Source of the DNA: Citrobacter amalonaticus
Lineage (GTDB): Bacteria > Pseudomonadota > Gammaproteobacteria > Enterobacterales > Enterobacteriaceae
Assembly (NCBI RefSeq): GCF_018252635.1
Contig: NZ_JAGTXM010000003.1
Span: forward strand, 186,001-250,000
DNA: 64,000 nt
Reading direction: 5' to 3'
Part shown: piece by piece, positions 10,011 through 18,780 of the stretch
Layout: each line of letters begins with the position of its first letter
Numbering within the stretch: the first letter of the stretch is position 1
Program-made: the position numbers and the translations under genes
Notes under the pieces: generated by a model
Databases searched by the model: none
What the model was told of the DNA's origin: nothing
What the model saw: the letters and a program-made list of their open reading frames with translations, nothing else

Positions 10011-11756
10011 ATGCCTACAACCTATAATAAACACCCTGAAGTCCACGTTCAGGGCTATGACAACCAGGCCTGGCAGGGCTGGGAATCTGTCCTTTCTGTC
10101 CTTAACGCCAGGGTGACGGGATCCGCTAAAACGGTATTGATTGTCGATTGCTATCCGGGCGTCAGGCTTGAGGAGCTGGAGCAGCAGCTCATCAAACGAT
10201 TACCAACCTCTCTGGTCGTGAATATTGAAACGGCCCGTCGGGATGAGCAGGCGTTGCACGAGTTACTGGCGCGTAACCTCACTGACGATCGCGTTTTCGG
10301 CGTCCTCTCTTGCCATCATCTCGACGAGTTTTTTGATGCCGACAAACTCCATGGCATCCGTCAGAAAATTGATGCAGTAAGCGACGGCCTTGTCATCGTG
10401 TACGGCTCCGGCGCAGCGCTGGCGCATGCAGGCGATGTGCTGGTTTATGCCGATCTGCCGCGCTGGGAAATTCAACAACGCATGCGCCATGACGGTATGG
10501 GTAACTGGGGGGCAGAAAACCAGAATGAAGATATTCTGCGTCGTTACAAACGCGCCTTTTTTATTGAATGGCGGGTCTTTGACCGGCACAAAACGCCGCT
10601 GCTTAAACGTACTGATTATTTGCTGGATACCACAGTGGGCGATGCCCCTGCAATGGTCAGCGGCGAAGCGCTGCGTGCCGGGCTGCAACAAACCACCACG
10701 CAACCGTTTCGCGTGGTCCCTTTCTTCGATCCGGGGATTTGGGGCGGACAATGGATGAAACAACGATTTGATCTCGATCCCTCAGCACCCAATTACGCGT
10801 GGTGTTTTGATTGCGTGCCCGAGGAAAACAGCCTGTTACTGCGTTTTGGCACTGTGCGGATCGAGATCCCCTCTCAGGATTTGGTGCTGTTGCATCCTCG
10901 CCCTCTGCTGGGTGAAAAAGTGCATGCCCGCTTTGGTGCAGAATTCCCGATCCGTTTTGATTTTCTCGACACCATTGGCGGGCAGAACCTGAGTTTTCAG
11001 GTCCATCCGCTAACTGAGTACATCCAGCAGGAGTTCGGGATGCACTATACCCAGGATGAGAGCTACTACATTCTCGATGCCGAACCCAATGCCGTGGTCT
11101 ACCTGGGAACAAAAACCGGGATACAACCCCAGGAGATGTTGAACGATCTCCATGCGGCTGCACGAGGGGAAAAAACGTTTGATGATGTGCGCTTCGTCAA
11201 TCAGATCCCGGCCCGTAAACACGATCACTTCCTCATCCCTGCCGGGACGGTACACTGTTCAGGTGCGGGCACGATGGTGCTTGAGATCAGCGCAACGCCA
11301 TACATTTTCACCTTCAAACTATGGGACTGGGGACGCTTAGGTCTGGACGGTCTTCCCCGCCCCGTGCATTTACACCACGGCGAACAGGTCATCGACTGGC
11401 AACGCGACACGCAATGGGTTTACGACAACCTGGTGAATTGCATCGAGCCCGTTGCCGAAGGCGAAGGCTGGCGGGAAGAGAGAACCGGGATGCACGAGAG
11501 AGAATTTATTGAGACGCGTCGTCATTGGTTTACCGGATCCGTTACGCACCACACGCACGGCGGCGTTAACGTCCTGAATCTGGTGGAAGGCGCACAAGCG
11601 GTTGTTGAGAGCCCGAGCGGCGCGTTTGCTCCCTTTATCGTTCACTACGCCGAGACATTTATTATTCCTGCGGCTGTGGGGGAATACCGTATTTCGCCTT
11701 CCGGTAAAGGTGTCGGCCAGCGACTCGCCACAATAAAAGCCTGGGTAAGAGGATAA
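10011..11756 (+). CDS. Mannose-6-phosphate isomerase-like protein with N-terminal kinase-like domain
   Basis: A 581-residue two-part protein; ordinary type I mannose-6-phosphate isomerases are about 390 residues. Residues from about 235 onward are the cupin isomerase: FQVHPL gives zinc ligands Q330 and H332, DESYY gives E350 and AGTVHCSG gives H415, the full Q-x-H/E/H set. The first 230 residues resemble a nucleoside-kinase fold (TVLIVDCYPG; ADLPRWEIQQRMRHDGMG; IEWRVFDRHK), but no intact Walker A motif (GxxxxGK[ST]) is seen, so this part may bind rather than phosphorylate. It is the first gene of the PTS operon, with four bases before the IIA gene. Substrate unknown; probably the sugar phosphate delivered by the PTS. 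Confidence 0.8.
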   Translation: MPTTYNKHPEVHVQGYDNQAWQGWESVLSVLNARVTGSAKTVLIVDCYPGVRLEELEQQLIKRLPTSLVVNIETARRDEQALHELLARNLTDDRVFGVLSCHHLDEFFDADKLHGIRQKIDAVSDGLVIVYGSGAALAHAGDVLVYADLPRWEIQQRMRHDGMGNWGAENQNEDILRRYKRAFFIEWRVFDRHKTPLLKRTDYLLDTTVGDAPAMVSGEALRAGLQQTTTQPFRVVPFFDPGIWGGQWMKQRFDLDPSAPNYAWCFDCVPEENSLLLRFGTVRIEIPSQDLVLLHPRPLLGEKVHARFGAEFPIRFDFLDTIGGQNLSFQVHPLTEYIQQEFGMHYTQDESYYILDAEPNAVVYLGTKTGIQPQEMLNDLHAAARGEKTFDDVRFVNQIPARKHDHFLIPAGTVHCSGAGTMVLEISATPYIFTFKLWDWGRLGLDGLPRPVHLHHGEQVIDWQRDTQWVYDNLVNCIEPVAEGEGWREERTGMHEREFIETRRHWFTGSVTHHTHGGVNVLNLVEGAQAVVESPSGAFAPFIVHYAETFIIPAAVGEYRISPSGKGVGQRLATIKAWVRG

Positions 11757-11760
11757 GCCG

Positions 11761-12189
11761 ATGATTAATGTGATTGTTGCGACCCACGGCCCCCTGGCAA
11801 ATGCCCTGCTGACCAGCAGCAAAATGGTGTACGGCGAGTTACCGCATGTTTATACCGTTACGCTCAGCGAGCAGGCAGGCATTGAAGGGTTTAAAGAAGA
11901 CTTTTCTCGTGTACTGAAACAGGCGGGAGAAGATGCGGATGGTGTGCTGGTCCTGTGTGACATGCAAAATGGCACCCCCTGGAACGTGGCCTGTCGTCAT
12001 GCGTTTTCAGCTGAAACGCAGCCGCCAGTGGCGGTGCTGGCTGGCGTCAATTTCCCCATGCTGCTGCAAAGCGAAGAGATCTGTTCTTTGATGAGCGTTC
12101 ATGCCGCCGCCGATGCGCTACTGGCATTAACGCTTCCCACGCTGATGAAAGCCGCCCCGGTTTTATCCGCTCAGTCAGATGATTTTTAA
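11761..12189 (+). CDS. PTS mannose-family component IIA
   Basis: A 142-residue cytoplasmic phosphocarrier of the mannose/fructose/sorbose PTS family. The phosphorylatable histidine is H9 in IVATHGPLANALL. The family motif CDMQNGTPWNVA is present around residue 70. It takes phosphate from HPr and passes it to the IIB protein encoded next. Unlike E. coli ManX, IIA and IIB are separate proteins. It lies 11 bases upstream of the IIB gene. Confidence 0.92.
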   Translation: MINVIVATHGPLANALLTSSKMVYGELPHVYTVTLSEQAGIEGFKEDFSRVLKQAGEDADGVLVLCDMQNGTPWNVACRHAFSAETQPPVAVLAGVNFPMLLQSEEICSLMSVHAAADALLALTLPTLMKAAPVLSAQSDDF

Positions 12190-12200
12190 AGGAAACCACG

Positions 12201-12695
12201 ATGAGTATTTCTTTTGTACGTATCGATGACCGCGTTATCCACGGGCAGCTCGTCACACGCTGGGCCAAAGAGCTGCCCTGCGACGGCATCGTCGCTATTG
12301 ACGACGCCGTGGCGGCCGATCCGCTGCTCTCCTCGGTGATGAAAGGGGCAGTTCAGGACACAAAAGTGTGGCTCTTTGACACAGCAACAGCCATTGAAAA
12401 ATTACCCAAAGTGATCGCCAGTGAAAAACGCTACTTCGTGATCGGCAAGTCGCCCGTCACGTTGCAGCGACTCGAAGAAGCAGGCATCAGTTTGCAAAAC
12501 AGCAACGGCAAGATCAACGTTGGCCCAATGAGCGCCCGCGCGGATACCAGGACGATTGGCCCCAATCAGTCGGTGAATAGCGAGGAGATCGCCGCGTTCA
12601 ACTGGTTGACCCAGCGCGGTCATCAGGTTGAATTCCGCCTGGTACCGGATGCCAGTTGCTACAGTTGGCAAGATGCCTGCCAGAAGCTGAAATAA
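12201..12695 (+). CDS. PTS mannose-family component IIB
   Basis: A 164-residue protein of the mannose/fructose/sorbose IIB family. The active histidine is H14 in VRIDDRVIHGQLVTRW; a histidine rather than a cysteine is the mark of this family. The ending CYSWQDACQKL is in the usual form. It transfers phosphate from IIA to the sugar as it passes through the IIC/IID channel. An AAGGAAACC ribosome-binding site precedes the start. The substrate cannot be assigned from sequence. Confidence 0.92.
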   Translation: MSISFVRIDDRVIHGQLVTRWAKELPCDGIVAIDDAVAADPLLSSVMKGAVQDTKVWLFDTATAIEKLPKVIASEKRYFVIGKSPVTLQRLEEAGISLQNSNGKINVGPMSARADTRTIGPNQSVNSEEIAAFNWLTQRGHQVEFRLVPDASCYSWQDACQKLK

Positions 12696-12705
12696 GGAGC
12701 GCACC

Positions 12706-13503
12706 ATGTTTATTGAAGCCACGCTGATTGGCATTCTCTGCTACCTCGGCGCCCTCAGCAGTCCCTGGTTACTGGGCCTCACTGGCGGCTGGTATCTGAT
12801 AACCCGACCGCTGGTCTCCGGTATGCTGGTCGGCATCATTTTAGGCGATATGAAAACCGGGATCATGATAGGCGTAGCGGTTCAGGCCGTATACATTGCG
12901 ATGGTCACACCCGGCGGCTCGATGCCTGCCGATCTGAACTTCGTCGCTTATCCCGCCATCGCACTGGGGATCCTGTCAGGAAAAGAACCTGAGGTTGCAG
13001 TGGCGCTGGCGGCGACTATCGGCATCGCCGGAACCATTTTGTTCAACGCGATGATGGTACTGAACTCGTTCTGGAACCACCGGGCCGACGTGGCGCTGGA
13101 TCGTGGCGACGAGCGCGGAATTTATCTTAATAGCGCCATCTGGCCCCAGGCCACCAACTTTATTTTGCGGTTCGTGCCAACGTTTATCGCCGTCTATTTC
13201 GGCGCACAGTACATCAGCGGCTTTATGGACAGTCTGCCGAAGATGGTACTGTCGACGATGAACGTGCTGGGCGGCATCCTGCCTGCCGTGGGGATCGCTA
13301 TTCTGCTTAAGCAGATCATCAAAAACTACACCATGCTGATCTATTTTCTTGTCGGCTTTGTGTGCATCGTCTTTTTAAAGCTCAATATGGTCGCGCTGGT
13401 GATCGTCGGCTCATTACTGGCGCTCATCCACTATAACTACAAACCGGAGCCACAGACTGTCGCAGGCAGCAAACCGGTTGCAGATGATGAGGATGAATTC
13501 TGA
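12706..13503 (+). CDS. PTS mannose-family membrane component IIC
   Basis: A 265-residue integral membrane protein with about seven to eight hydrophobic segments. The family signatures GVAVQAVYIAMVTPGGSMPADLN and AIGLGI-like ALGILSGKE are present near residues 60-95. Together with IID it forms the sugar channel. The last residues are charged and cytoplasmic (KPVADDEDEF). Its TGA stop overlaps the ATG of the IID gene by one base, which points to coupled translation and a fixed ratio. Confidence 0.92.
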   Translation: MFIEATLIGILCYLGALSSPWLLGLTGGWYLITRPLVSGMLVGIILGDMKTGIMIGVAVQAVYIAMVTPGGSMPADLNFVAYPAIALGILSGKEPEVAVALAATIGIAGTILFNAMMVLNSFWNHRADVALDRGDERGIYLNSAIWPQATNFILRFVPTFIAVYFGAQYISGFMDSLPKMVLSTMNVLGGILPAVGIAILLKQIIKNYTMLIYFLVGFVCIVFLKLNMVALVIVGSLLALIHYNYKPEPQTVAGSKPVADDEDEF

Positions 13504-14321
13504 TGGAAGAACGTACCCTGACCCGTAAAGATTTGCGCCGCTGCTGGCGTGCGTGGATGATGCACAACCTCTCATCAATGAGTTTTGAACGTCTGGAGTC
13601 ATTTGGTTTTTGTCTGAGCATGCTACCCGTGGCGAAAAAGCTCTATCCTGACATCGGGCAGCGCACAGAAATGCTGCGCCGTCACGCCTCCTTCTACAAT
13701 ACCGAACCGCAGATTGGCGCGATCGTCAACGGTATGGCGCTGGGGCTGGAAGAGAAAAAAGCCAACGGCGAACCGATTGACGGCGAGACGATCAACACTC
13801 TGAAAGTGGGCCTGATGGGGCCGATTGCCGGGATCGGCGACTCGATGATCCCGGGGATGCTCATCCCTATCCTGCTCAGTATCGGTATGGCGCTGGCAGC
13901 AGGCGGCAGTGTTCTTGGCCCGCTATTTTATACCGTCGCGTGGCTGGCGATCATCATTCCAGGCTCATGGTTCCTGTTCCTGAAAGGCTACCAGATGGGG
14001 TCAGGCTCCGTGGAAATGCTGGTAAGCAGTAAATCAGCAAGGCTGCGCGAAGCGTTGTCACTGCTGGGGGTGTTTGTGATGGGCGGCGTGGCGGCAAGCT
14101 ATGTGAAGCTGGGAACCGGCCTGGAATTTGTTACCAAAGATGGAGTGAACATTCATGTCCAGCAAATGCTGGATGGGATCTTCCCACAGCTTTTACCGCT
14201 GAGTGTGGTGCTGGGCACCTGGTATCTGATGGCAAAACGCGGCGTGTCGCCGGTAAAATCGATGCTGTTATTACTCGTCCTCGCAGCACTGGGCGTCGCC
14301 AGCGGTTTGTTCAGCGGATGA
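13503..14321 (+). CDS. PTS mannose-family membrane component IID
   Basis: A 272-residue IID protein, the partner of IIC and diagnostic for the mannose PTS superfamily. The conserved N-terminal region is RCWRAWMMHNLSSMSFERLESFGF, then the NTEPQIGAIVNGMALGLEE segment, and GLMGPIAGIGDSMIPG near residue 110. The C-terminal part is hydrophobic. It is the last gene of the plus-strand operon and is followed by a strong hairpin shared with the facing operon. Confidence 0.93.
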   Translation: MEERTLTRKDLRRCWRAWMMHNLSSMSFERLESFGFCLSMLPVAKKLYPDIGQRTEMLRRHASFYNTEPQIGAIVNGMALGLEEKKANGEPIDGETINTLKVGLMGPIAGIGDSMIPGMLIPILLSIGMALAAGGSVLGPLFYTVAWLAIIIPGSWFLFLKGYQMGSGSVEMLVSSKSARLREALSLLGVFVMGGVAASYVKLGTGLEFVTKDGVNIHVQQMLDGIFPQLLPLSVVLGTWYLMAKRGVSPVKSMLLLLVLAALGVASGLFSG

Positions 14322-14332
14322 TGCAAAACGGA

Positions 14333-14355
14333 AAACCGGGGCACAGCCCCGGTTT
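14333..14355. terminator. Hairpin between the facing sugar operons
   Basis: AAACCGGGGCACAGCCCCGGTTT is a ten-pair GC-rich stem placed between the IID stop codon and the stop codon of the cupin gene on the other strand. T runs are short on both sides, so it may end both transcripts imperfectly. Confidence 0.7.
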
Positions 14356-14357
14356 GA

Positions 14358-15140
14358 TTAAGGATGGAAGTTACGCCATAACTCTGCCGTTTTATCCGGT
14401 CGTGAAATAAACTGAAAACGCGCCGGGTCTTCAATGAATTGTTGATAAATCGGCGCCGTCGTAATGCCAAACTCACTGTATTGACGGGGTGTCACAGCCT
14501 GTAGTCGTCCGGGTATATAGTGTGGATTGTGCTGCCAGATAATATTTCGCCCTTGCAGTAACGGATACCACGCCAGCCCCTTGTGAGCGCGCACTGCGTC
14601 ATATTCAAAACCGTATTCCCGGTCGCACCATGCGCCGAAGGTTAAAGGCGTATCGGGATCGGCAGAGATCGTTGCATGCCCCCAGCCCGGCGGAACCAGC
14701 ACTTTCTCACCGGGTCCCGCAATCACCGCAAAGCAGCGTCCTGGATCGTCCTCGACATACTCCTGCATATAGACAACCGCCTTTCCCTGCCAAATTTCAT
14801 AAAGCTCGGGCGGAGACCAACCGCTGTGCTGGCTGATTCGATGGACGTGTCCCTGGCTGCGAATCGGCTCTTCACCCAGTTGACCCGCCGCATAGGTGAC
14901 CACGCCGAACAGCAGCATTCGCTTTTTCAGTTCCTCGCGATCCTGAAGACGAGCGACATCCATTGCAATGGCATAAACCTCTTCCGGCCCGTGACTGTGC
15001 GGATCGCGCAGCGATTCGCGAATCTGATCGAGTCGGCGAATTTCAGGCATTGGTCCTGTCACATCTTCGCCGTAGCTAAATCCAGGCGGATGCTGATGCA
15101 CCGTCATATCCAGGCCATAAGGATGCACAGAGTCAACCAT
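14358..15140 (-). CDS. Cupin-type phosphoglucose isomerase family protein, long form
   Basis: A 260-residue cupin of the archaeal-type glucose-6-phosphate isomerase family. The metal site is visible as GHVHR (H98 and H100), then PELYEIWQG (E112 and E115 as candidates) and GWGHATI (H155). The N-terminal 70 residues and the C-terminal 100 residues extend the usual 190-residue single-cupin enzyme. It overlaps the second cupin gene by eight bases, so the pair is translationally linked and the products may act as a heteromer. It probably isomerises the PTS product or a derived sugar phosphate; the substrate is unknown. Confidence 0.8.
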   Translation of the reverse strand: MVDSVHPYGLDMTVHQHPPGFSYGEDVTGPMPEIRRLDQIRESLRDPHSHGPEEVYAIAMDVARLQDREELKKRMLLFGVVTYAAGQLGEEPIRSQGHVHRISQHSGWSPPELYEIWQGKAVVYMQEYVEDDPGRCFAVIAGPGEKVLVPPGWGHATISADPDTPLTFGAWCDREYGFEYDAVRAHKGLAWYPLLQGRNIIWQHNPHYIPGRLQAVTPRQYSEFGITTAPIYQQFIEDPARFQFISRPDKTAELWRNFHP

Positions 15141-15696
15141 TCTGAACCTCCCTCACCTCAATGTTCTGGTTATTTGCGAAAACCCGCAGCCGAAAGCCGT
15201 TTGCTAATGCAGCATAATCATGCCCGGCAACAGCAGGCCACACCGCCAGCGCTGAGAGCACCTCTGCACCCGTGTTAATTAAGCGGTGCGCCGTAAAACC
15301 CGGAATAATATGGACAGAACCGGCAAAGACCTTTTCAAACCTCGCGTCGCCCCGCTCGTCCTGCAACAGCAAAAGCCCTTCCCCGCGAAGACCGAAATAG
15401 ACTTCGCCCTGTTCGCGACGAGCGTGAAAATGTCCGCGGGTCATAAAATATTCGCCGCCGACAAAGCCAGGATAAAGATGGGTGACGCCGGTATAAAGTC
15501 CGCCTTCTGCGGGAGACGTGTTGAGCATCTCTACGTCATAGACGACCTGTTCGCCAGGCAGAATCCGGTGAGCTGACTCATCGGCAAAGACCCCTGTGAG
15601 ATCCGCTATTCGCGTTGATTTGCGTACGACCGGACCATCAGCAAATGCGCCGCTCGCCCAGTCCACTCGCGGTGGCTGAATAAAAGGAAGATTCAT
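15133..15696 (-). CDS. Cupin-type phosphoglucose isomerase family protein, short form
   Basis: A 187-residue protein with the same length and metal-site spacing as the archaeal cupin phosphoglucose isomerases: H89 and H91 in TRGHFHARREQGEVY, E98, and H137 in IPGFTAHRLIN. YPGFVGGEYFMTRGHFH is close to the family signature. It is the first gene of the minus-strand operon, and its promoter region carries an operator like those of the PTS operon. Enterobacteria use the unrelated Pgi enzyme for central metabolism, so this is a dedicated extra isomerase. Confidence 0.87.
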   Translation of the reverse strand: MNLPFIQPPRVDWASGAFADGPVVRKSTRIADLTGVFADESAHRILPGEQVVYDVEMLNTSPAEGGLYTGVTHLYPGFVGGEYFMTRGHFHARREQGEVYFGLRGEGLLLLQDERGDARFEKVFAGSVHIIPGFTAHRLINTGAEVLSALAVWPAVAGHDYAALANGFRLRVFANNQNIEVREVQNG

Positions 15697-15734
15697 ATGT
15701 GTCTCCGGCCCGAGGAGAACAACATCATTAAAAT

Positions 15735-15758
15735 AGCAGATTAATCGATTAACCTGCT
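15735..15758. promoter_or_regulatory. Predicted LacI-family operator O4 (cupin operon)
   Basis: A 24-base palindrome with arms AGCAG and CTGCT around TTAATCGATTAA, with only one mismatched pair. It shares the core of the operators at 9844, 9936 and 9966 and lies 39 bases upstream of the short cupin gene, linking both operons to one repressor. Confidence 0.75.
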
Positions 15759-15774
15759 ATATCTCTCAATATGT

Positions 15775-15790
15775 TGTGGGTCGTATCACA
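15775..15790. promoter_or_regulatory. Predicted CRP site of the cupin operon
   Basis: TGTGGGTCGTATCACA matches TGTGA-N6-TCACA at nine of ten positions. It lies upstream of operator O4 for the minus-strand operon, the same arrangement of CRP site and operator as at the PTS promoter. Confidence 0.6.
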
Positions 15791-15793
15791 CTC

Positions 15794-16708
15794 TTAGGGC
15801 GCCAGCGCGAGTACTTCCGCCACCCACTGCTGGAAACCCGCAACATCGATATCCAAAGCGACCTGCACGTTTGCCGGTCTGTTCATCCGCCCCTCAAGAT
15901 CCACCACGGTGGTCCCGGCGGTATATTCTCCCTGGGTTTCGACGGCGACAAAGCACGGTTTGACGGTAAACAGATCCGGGCGCACCAGCCAGGCTATCGC
16001 GCAAAGATCGTGCATGCGCACACCAGTACGTATAGTCCCGCTGCGATAGTGGCTGAACAGCGCGTGCAGCATCTTCCCGGTGCGGTTCAGCATGGGAAGC
16101 GTTGCCAGATAATCCGGGGTCAGCATGGCCTGATTAGTGACATCCAGCCCACACATCACAATTTCAATTCCGCTCTGGAATACGTGGGCAGCCGCCTCAG
16201 GATCAACGGCGATATTAAATTCAGCGTTAGGGGTGAAGTTCCCCCGCCCGGCGGAACCGCCCATGATCACCAGACGGCGGATGTTGAAGGTGCACTCCGG
16301 ATAGTGCATCAGCAGCAGCGCAATATTCGTCAGCGGGCCAATCGCCACCAGTGTGATGGGCTCCGGAGCGCTCATCAGCGCGTCACGCAGGGCGATGAAC
16401 GCTGGTTTCGCCAACGGCTGTCGGTCATGTTCGACAAAATCATAACCTTCCATACCAGATTCACCGTGTACATAGGCCGCGTCGCGTAGCGAACGCAGCA
16501 GCGGTGTAGCCGCACCCTGCGCGAGGGGAATATCAGCATTCCAGAAATGCAGCAGTTGCAGGGCGTTGCGCGTGGTTTTCTCCACACAGACGTTACCGGC
16601 GACCGTGGTCATGAGTTGCAGATCGATCTGAGGGGCAAACAGCGCGGCAGCAATTGCCGCCGCATCATCAATGCCAGGGTCGGTGTCGAGAAAAATGGGC
16701 AGGCGCAT
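15794..16708 (-). CDS. rihC: Non-specific ribonucleoside hydrolase RihC
   Basis: A 304-residue hydrolase, the same length as E. coli RihC, that splits purine and pyrimidine ribonucleosides into base and ribose. The calcium-binding aspartate cluster of the family is [17 protein letters not shown] at the N-terminus, with the [15 protein letters not shown] and [18 protein letters not shown] motifs further on. It follows ispH with a strong terminator in between, so it is probably a separate unit. The next gene in E. coli would be dapB; here the sugar island follows its stop codon directly. Confidence 0.95.
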   Translation of the reverse strand: MRLPIFLDTDPGIDDAAAIAAALFAPQIDLQLMTTVAGNVCVEKTTRNALQLLHFWNADIPLAQGAATPLLRSLRDAAYVHGESGMEGYDFVEHDRQPLAKPAFIALRDALMSAPEPITLVAIGPLTNIALLLMHYPECTFNIRRLVIMGGSAGRGNFTPNAEFNIAVDPEAAAHVFQSGIEIVMCGLDVTNQAMLTPDYLATLPMLNRTGKMLHALFSHYRSGTIRTGVRMHDLCAIAWLVRPDLFTVKPCFVAVETQGEYTAGTTVVDLEGRMNRPANVQVALDIDVAGFQQWVAEVLALAP

Positions 16709-16720
16709 AATTCCTCCATA

Positions 16721-16750
16721 AAAAAATGCCGGGTATCAGACCCGGCATCT
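16721..16750 (-). terminator. Terminator after ispH
   Basis: On the minus strand ATGCCGGGTCTGATACCCGGCAT forms a nine-pair stem followed by seven T. It closes the ribF-ileS-lspA-fkpB-ispH transcript just upstream of rihC. Confidence 0.88.
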
Positions 16751-16774
16751 TCGCATAGATTAGCGTGAACTAAA

Positions 16775-17725
16775 TCATTCTACTTCACGAACATCCACAC
16801 GCAGCTCTTTCGGCACTTCGAAAACGATGTTCTCTTCACGACCTTCCAGCGGAATGGCTTCGCCGCCACCCAGTTCTTGCAAACGAGCGATCACGTTTTG
16901 CACCAGAATATCCGGCGCAGAAGCCCCAGCGGTGACACCGACGCATTTCGCCTCTTTCACCCAGGCTTCCTGAATATCGGTCGCATCGTCAATCAAAAAT
17001 GCCGCTTTCCCCATTCGCTGCGCCAGTTCAGCCAGACGGTTGGAGTTAGATGAGTTCCTGGAACCGACCACCAGCACGACATCCGCCTGTTCCGCCAGCG
17101 CACGCACCGCTTCCTGCCGGTTGGTAGTGGCGTAGCAAATGTCATCTTTACGCGGTCCGACGATTTTCGGGAAACGCTTACGCAGTGCGTCGATCACGTC
17201 TGACGTATCGTCCACGGAGAGCGTGGTCTGGGTCATAAAGGAAAGCTTGCCTTCGTTTTTCACCTTAAGCGAAAAAACATCTTCCGGGGATTCGACCAGG
17301 TACATGCCCCCTTCCGGGTTGCTGTACTGCCCCATTGTGCCTTCGACCTCCGGATGCCCGGCGTGACCAATCAGGATCGACTCTTCGCCACGACGACTGG
17401 CACGCGCCACTTCCATATGCACTTTGGTCACCAGCGGACAGGTTGCATCAAAGACGGTGAGATCGCGGCCTTTCGCTTCGTTGCGCACCGCCTGAGACAC
17501 ACCGTGTGCGGAGAAGATCAGGATCGCGCCGTCCGGTACTTCACTGATCTGCTCGATGAAAATCGCCCCGCGTTCGCGCAGGCTGTCGACCACATAACGG
17601 TTGTGCACCACTTCGTGACGAACGTAAATCGGCGCGCCGTAAATGGCCAGCGCATTTTCAACAATGCTGATAGCGCGGTCTACACCAGCGCAAAAACCGC
17701 GCGGGTTGGCCAACAGGATCTGCAT
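16775..17725 (-). CDS. ispH: 4-hydroxy-3-methylbut-2-enyl diphosphate reductase
   Basis: A 316-residue iron-sulfur enzyme, the last step of the methylerythritol phosphate route to isopentenyl and dimethylallyl diphosphate. The start [18 protein letters not shown] gives the E. coli length and places the first cluster cysteine at C12; [11 protein letters not shown] and [11 protein letters not shown] hold the other two. The frame stays open upstream for 33 codons inside fkpB, but a start there would be unlike every known IspH. It begins one base after the fkpB stop codon. Confidence 0.97.
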   Translation of the reverse strand: MQILLANPRGFCAGVDRAISIVENALAIYGAPIYVRHEVVHNRYVVDSLRERGAIFIEQISEVPDGAILIFSAHGVSQAVRNEAKGRDLTVFDATCPLVTKVHMEVARASRRGEESILIGHAGHPEVEGTMGQYSNPEGGMYLVESPEDVFSLKVKNEGKLSFMTQTTLSVDDTSDVIDALRKRFPKIVGPRKDDICYATTNRQEAVRALAEQADVVLVVGSRNSSNSNRLAELAQRMGKAAFLIDDATDIQEAWVKEAKCVGVTAGASAPDILVQNVIARLQELGGGEAIPLEGREENIVFEVPKELRVDVREVE

Positions 17726-17726
17726 G

Positions 17727-18176
17727 TTATGCCTCCAGTGCCGGATCGACTTCCAGCACTTCAATATCAAAATGAACGGTATGCCCGGCCAGCGGATGGT
17801 TGAAATCGACGGTAATGGAGTCACCGTTGATTTCGCGGATCACACCAGGCATCTCACTGCCGTCCATTGCGGTAAAGAGCATTATCGCCCCGATTTCAGG
17901 TTCGCCTGCGTCCATAAATTCACGGCGCGAGAAGTACTGAATCAGGTCAGGCGTCGTGATGCCAAACGCGGCATCCGGCTCCAGGGAAAACGTGGTTTTA
18001 TCGCCGTCTTTCAGTCCGAGAAGATGTTGCTCCAGTCCTTCAGACAGAGAGCCATCCCCCAGGCGGAAGAGCGCGGGCTTGCCGTTATTACGGGTTGACT
18101 CTGCGGTGGAGCCATCGTCGAGTTTTAAGGTGAAGTGCACCAGCACCGCACTGTTACTCTGTACTGATTTAGACAT
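17727..18176 (-). CDS. fkpB: FKBP-type peptidyl-prolyl cis-trans isomerase
   Basis: A 149-residue SlyD-like FKBP, the same size as E. coli FkpB (SlpA). The FKBP core opens with [32 protein letters not shown], and the inserted-in-flap domain lies around residues 70-120. It acts as a folding helper; its substrate is not known. It is cotranscribed with lspA and ispH, but a REP pair separates it from lspA. Confidence 0.94.
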   Translation of the reverse strand: MSKSVQSNSAVLVHFTLKLDDGSTAESTRNNGKPALFRLGDGSLSEGLEQHLLGLKDGDKTTFSLEPDAAFGITTPDLIQYFSRREFMDAGEPEIGAIMLFTAMDGSEMPGVIREINGDSITVDFNHPLAGHTVHFDIEVLEVDPALEA

Positions 18177-18208
18177 GCAGGTTGCTCACGTGTTTCGCCA
18201 TCTTGTTT

Positions 18209-18285
18209 GCCCGATGACGCTTACGCTTATCGGGCCTACAGAAAGCAAATTTTTGTAGGCCGGGTAAACATAAGCGCCACCCGGC
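18209..18285. repeat. REP pair between lspA and fkpB
   Basis: GCCCGATGACGCTTACGCTTATCGGGC and GCCGGGTAAACATAAGCGCCACCCGGC are two opposed REP units joined by a short AT-rich spacer. They lie within the ribF-ispH operon, where they may slow mRNA decay or reduce downstream expression. Confidence 0.8.
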
Positions 18286-18291
18286 ATTTTA

Positions 18292-18780
18292 TTACGCCTG
18301 CTTTTTCGGCAGGAAACCTTCCAGCACAATCATTGCCGCGCCGACACAAATCGCACTATCGGCGAGGTTAAACGTAGCAAAATGCCACTCCCCGACGTAG
18401 AAATCGATCATATCGACCACGAAGCCATGCCACAGGCGGTCGAACAGGTTCCCCAGCGCGCCGCCAATGATTAGCGCATACGCGATATTATTCAACTTCT
18501 GCGTCGCTCTGGAGCGGTACATCATCACCGCCAGAATGACGCAGATACCGATCGCGATACCGGCAAAGAACCAGCGCTGCCAGCCGCCGCTATCGGCGAG
18601 GAAGCTAAACGCCGCACCATAGTTACGCGCATAATGCAGATTAAGCGACGGGAACAGCGGCACCGTATCCCCCAGAGCAAAATTCTGGAGGATCAGGTAC
18701 TTGCTGCCCAAATCGATAATCAGCACGACTACCACCAGCCACAGCCAGCGTAGCCCTGTTGAACAAAGAGGCTTACTCAT
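18292..18780 (-). CDS. lspA: Lipoprotein signal peptidase (signal peptidase II)
   Basis: A 162-residue inner-membrane aspartyl protease with four membrane segments. It removes the signal peptide from prolipoproteins after lipid attachment. The catalytic aspartates are D123 in VVDMIDFY and D141 in [18 protein letters not shown] is also typical. The ATG overlaps the ileS stop codon by one base, the usual ileS-lspA coupling. Confidence 0.97.
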   Translation of the reverse strand: MSKPLCSTGLRWLWLVVVVLIIDLGSKYLILQNFALGDTVPLFPSLNLHYARNYGAAFSFLADSGGWQRWFFAGIAIGICVILAVMMYRSRATQKLNNIAYALIIGGALGNLFDRLWHGFVVDMIDFYVGEWHFATFNLADSAICVGAAMIVLEGFLPKKQA

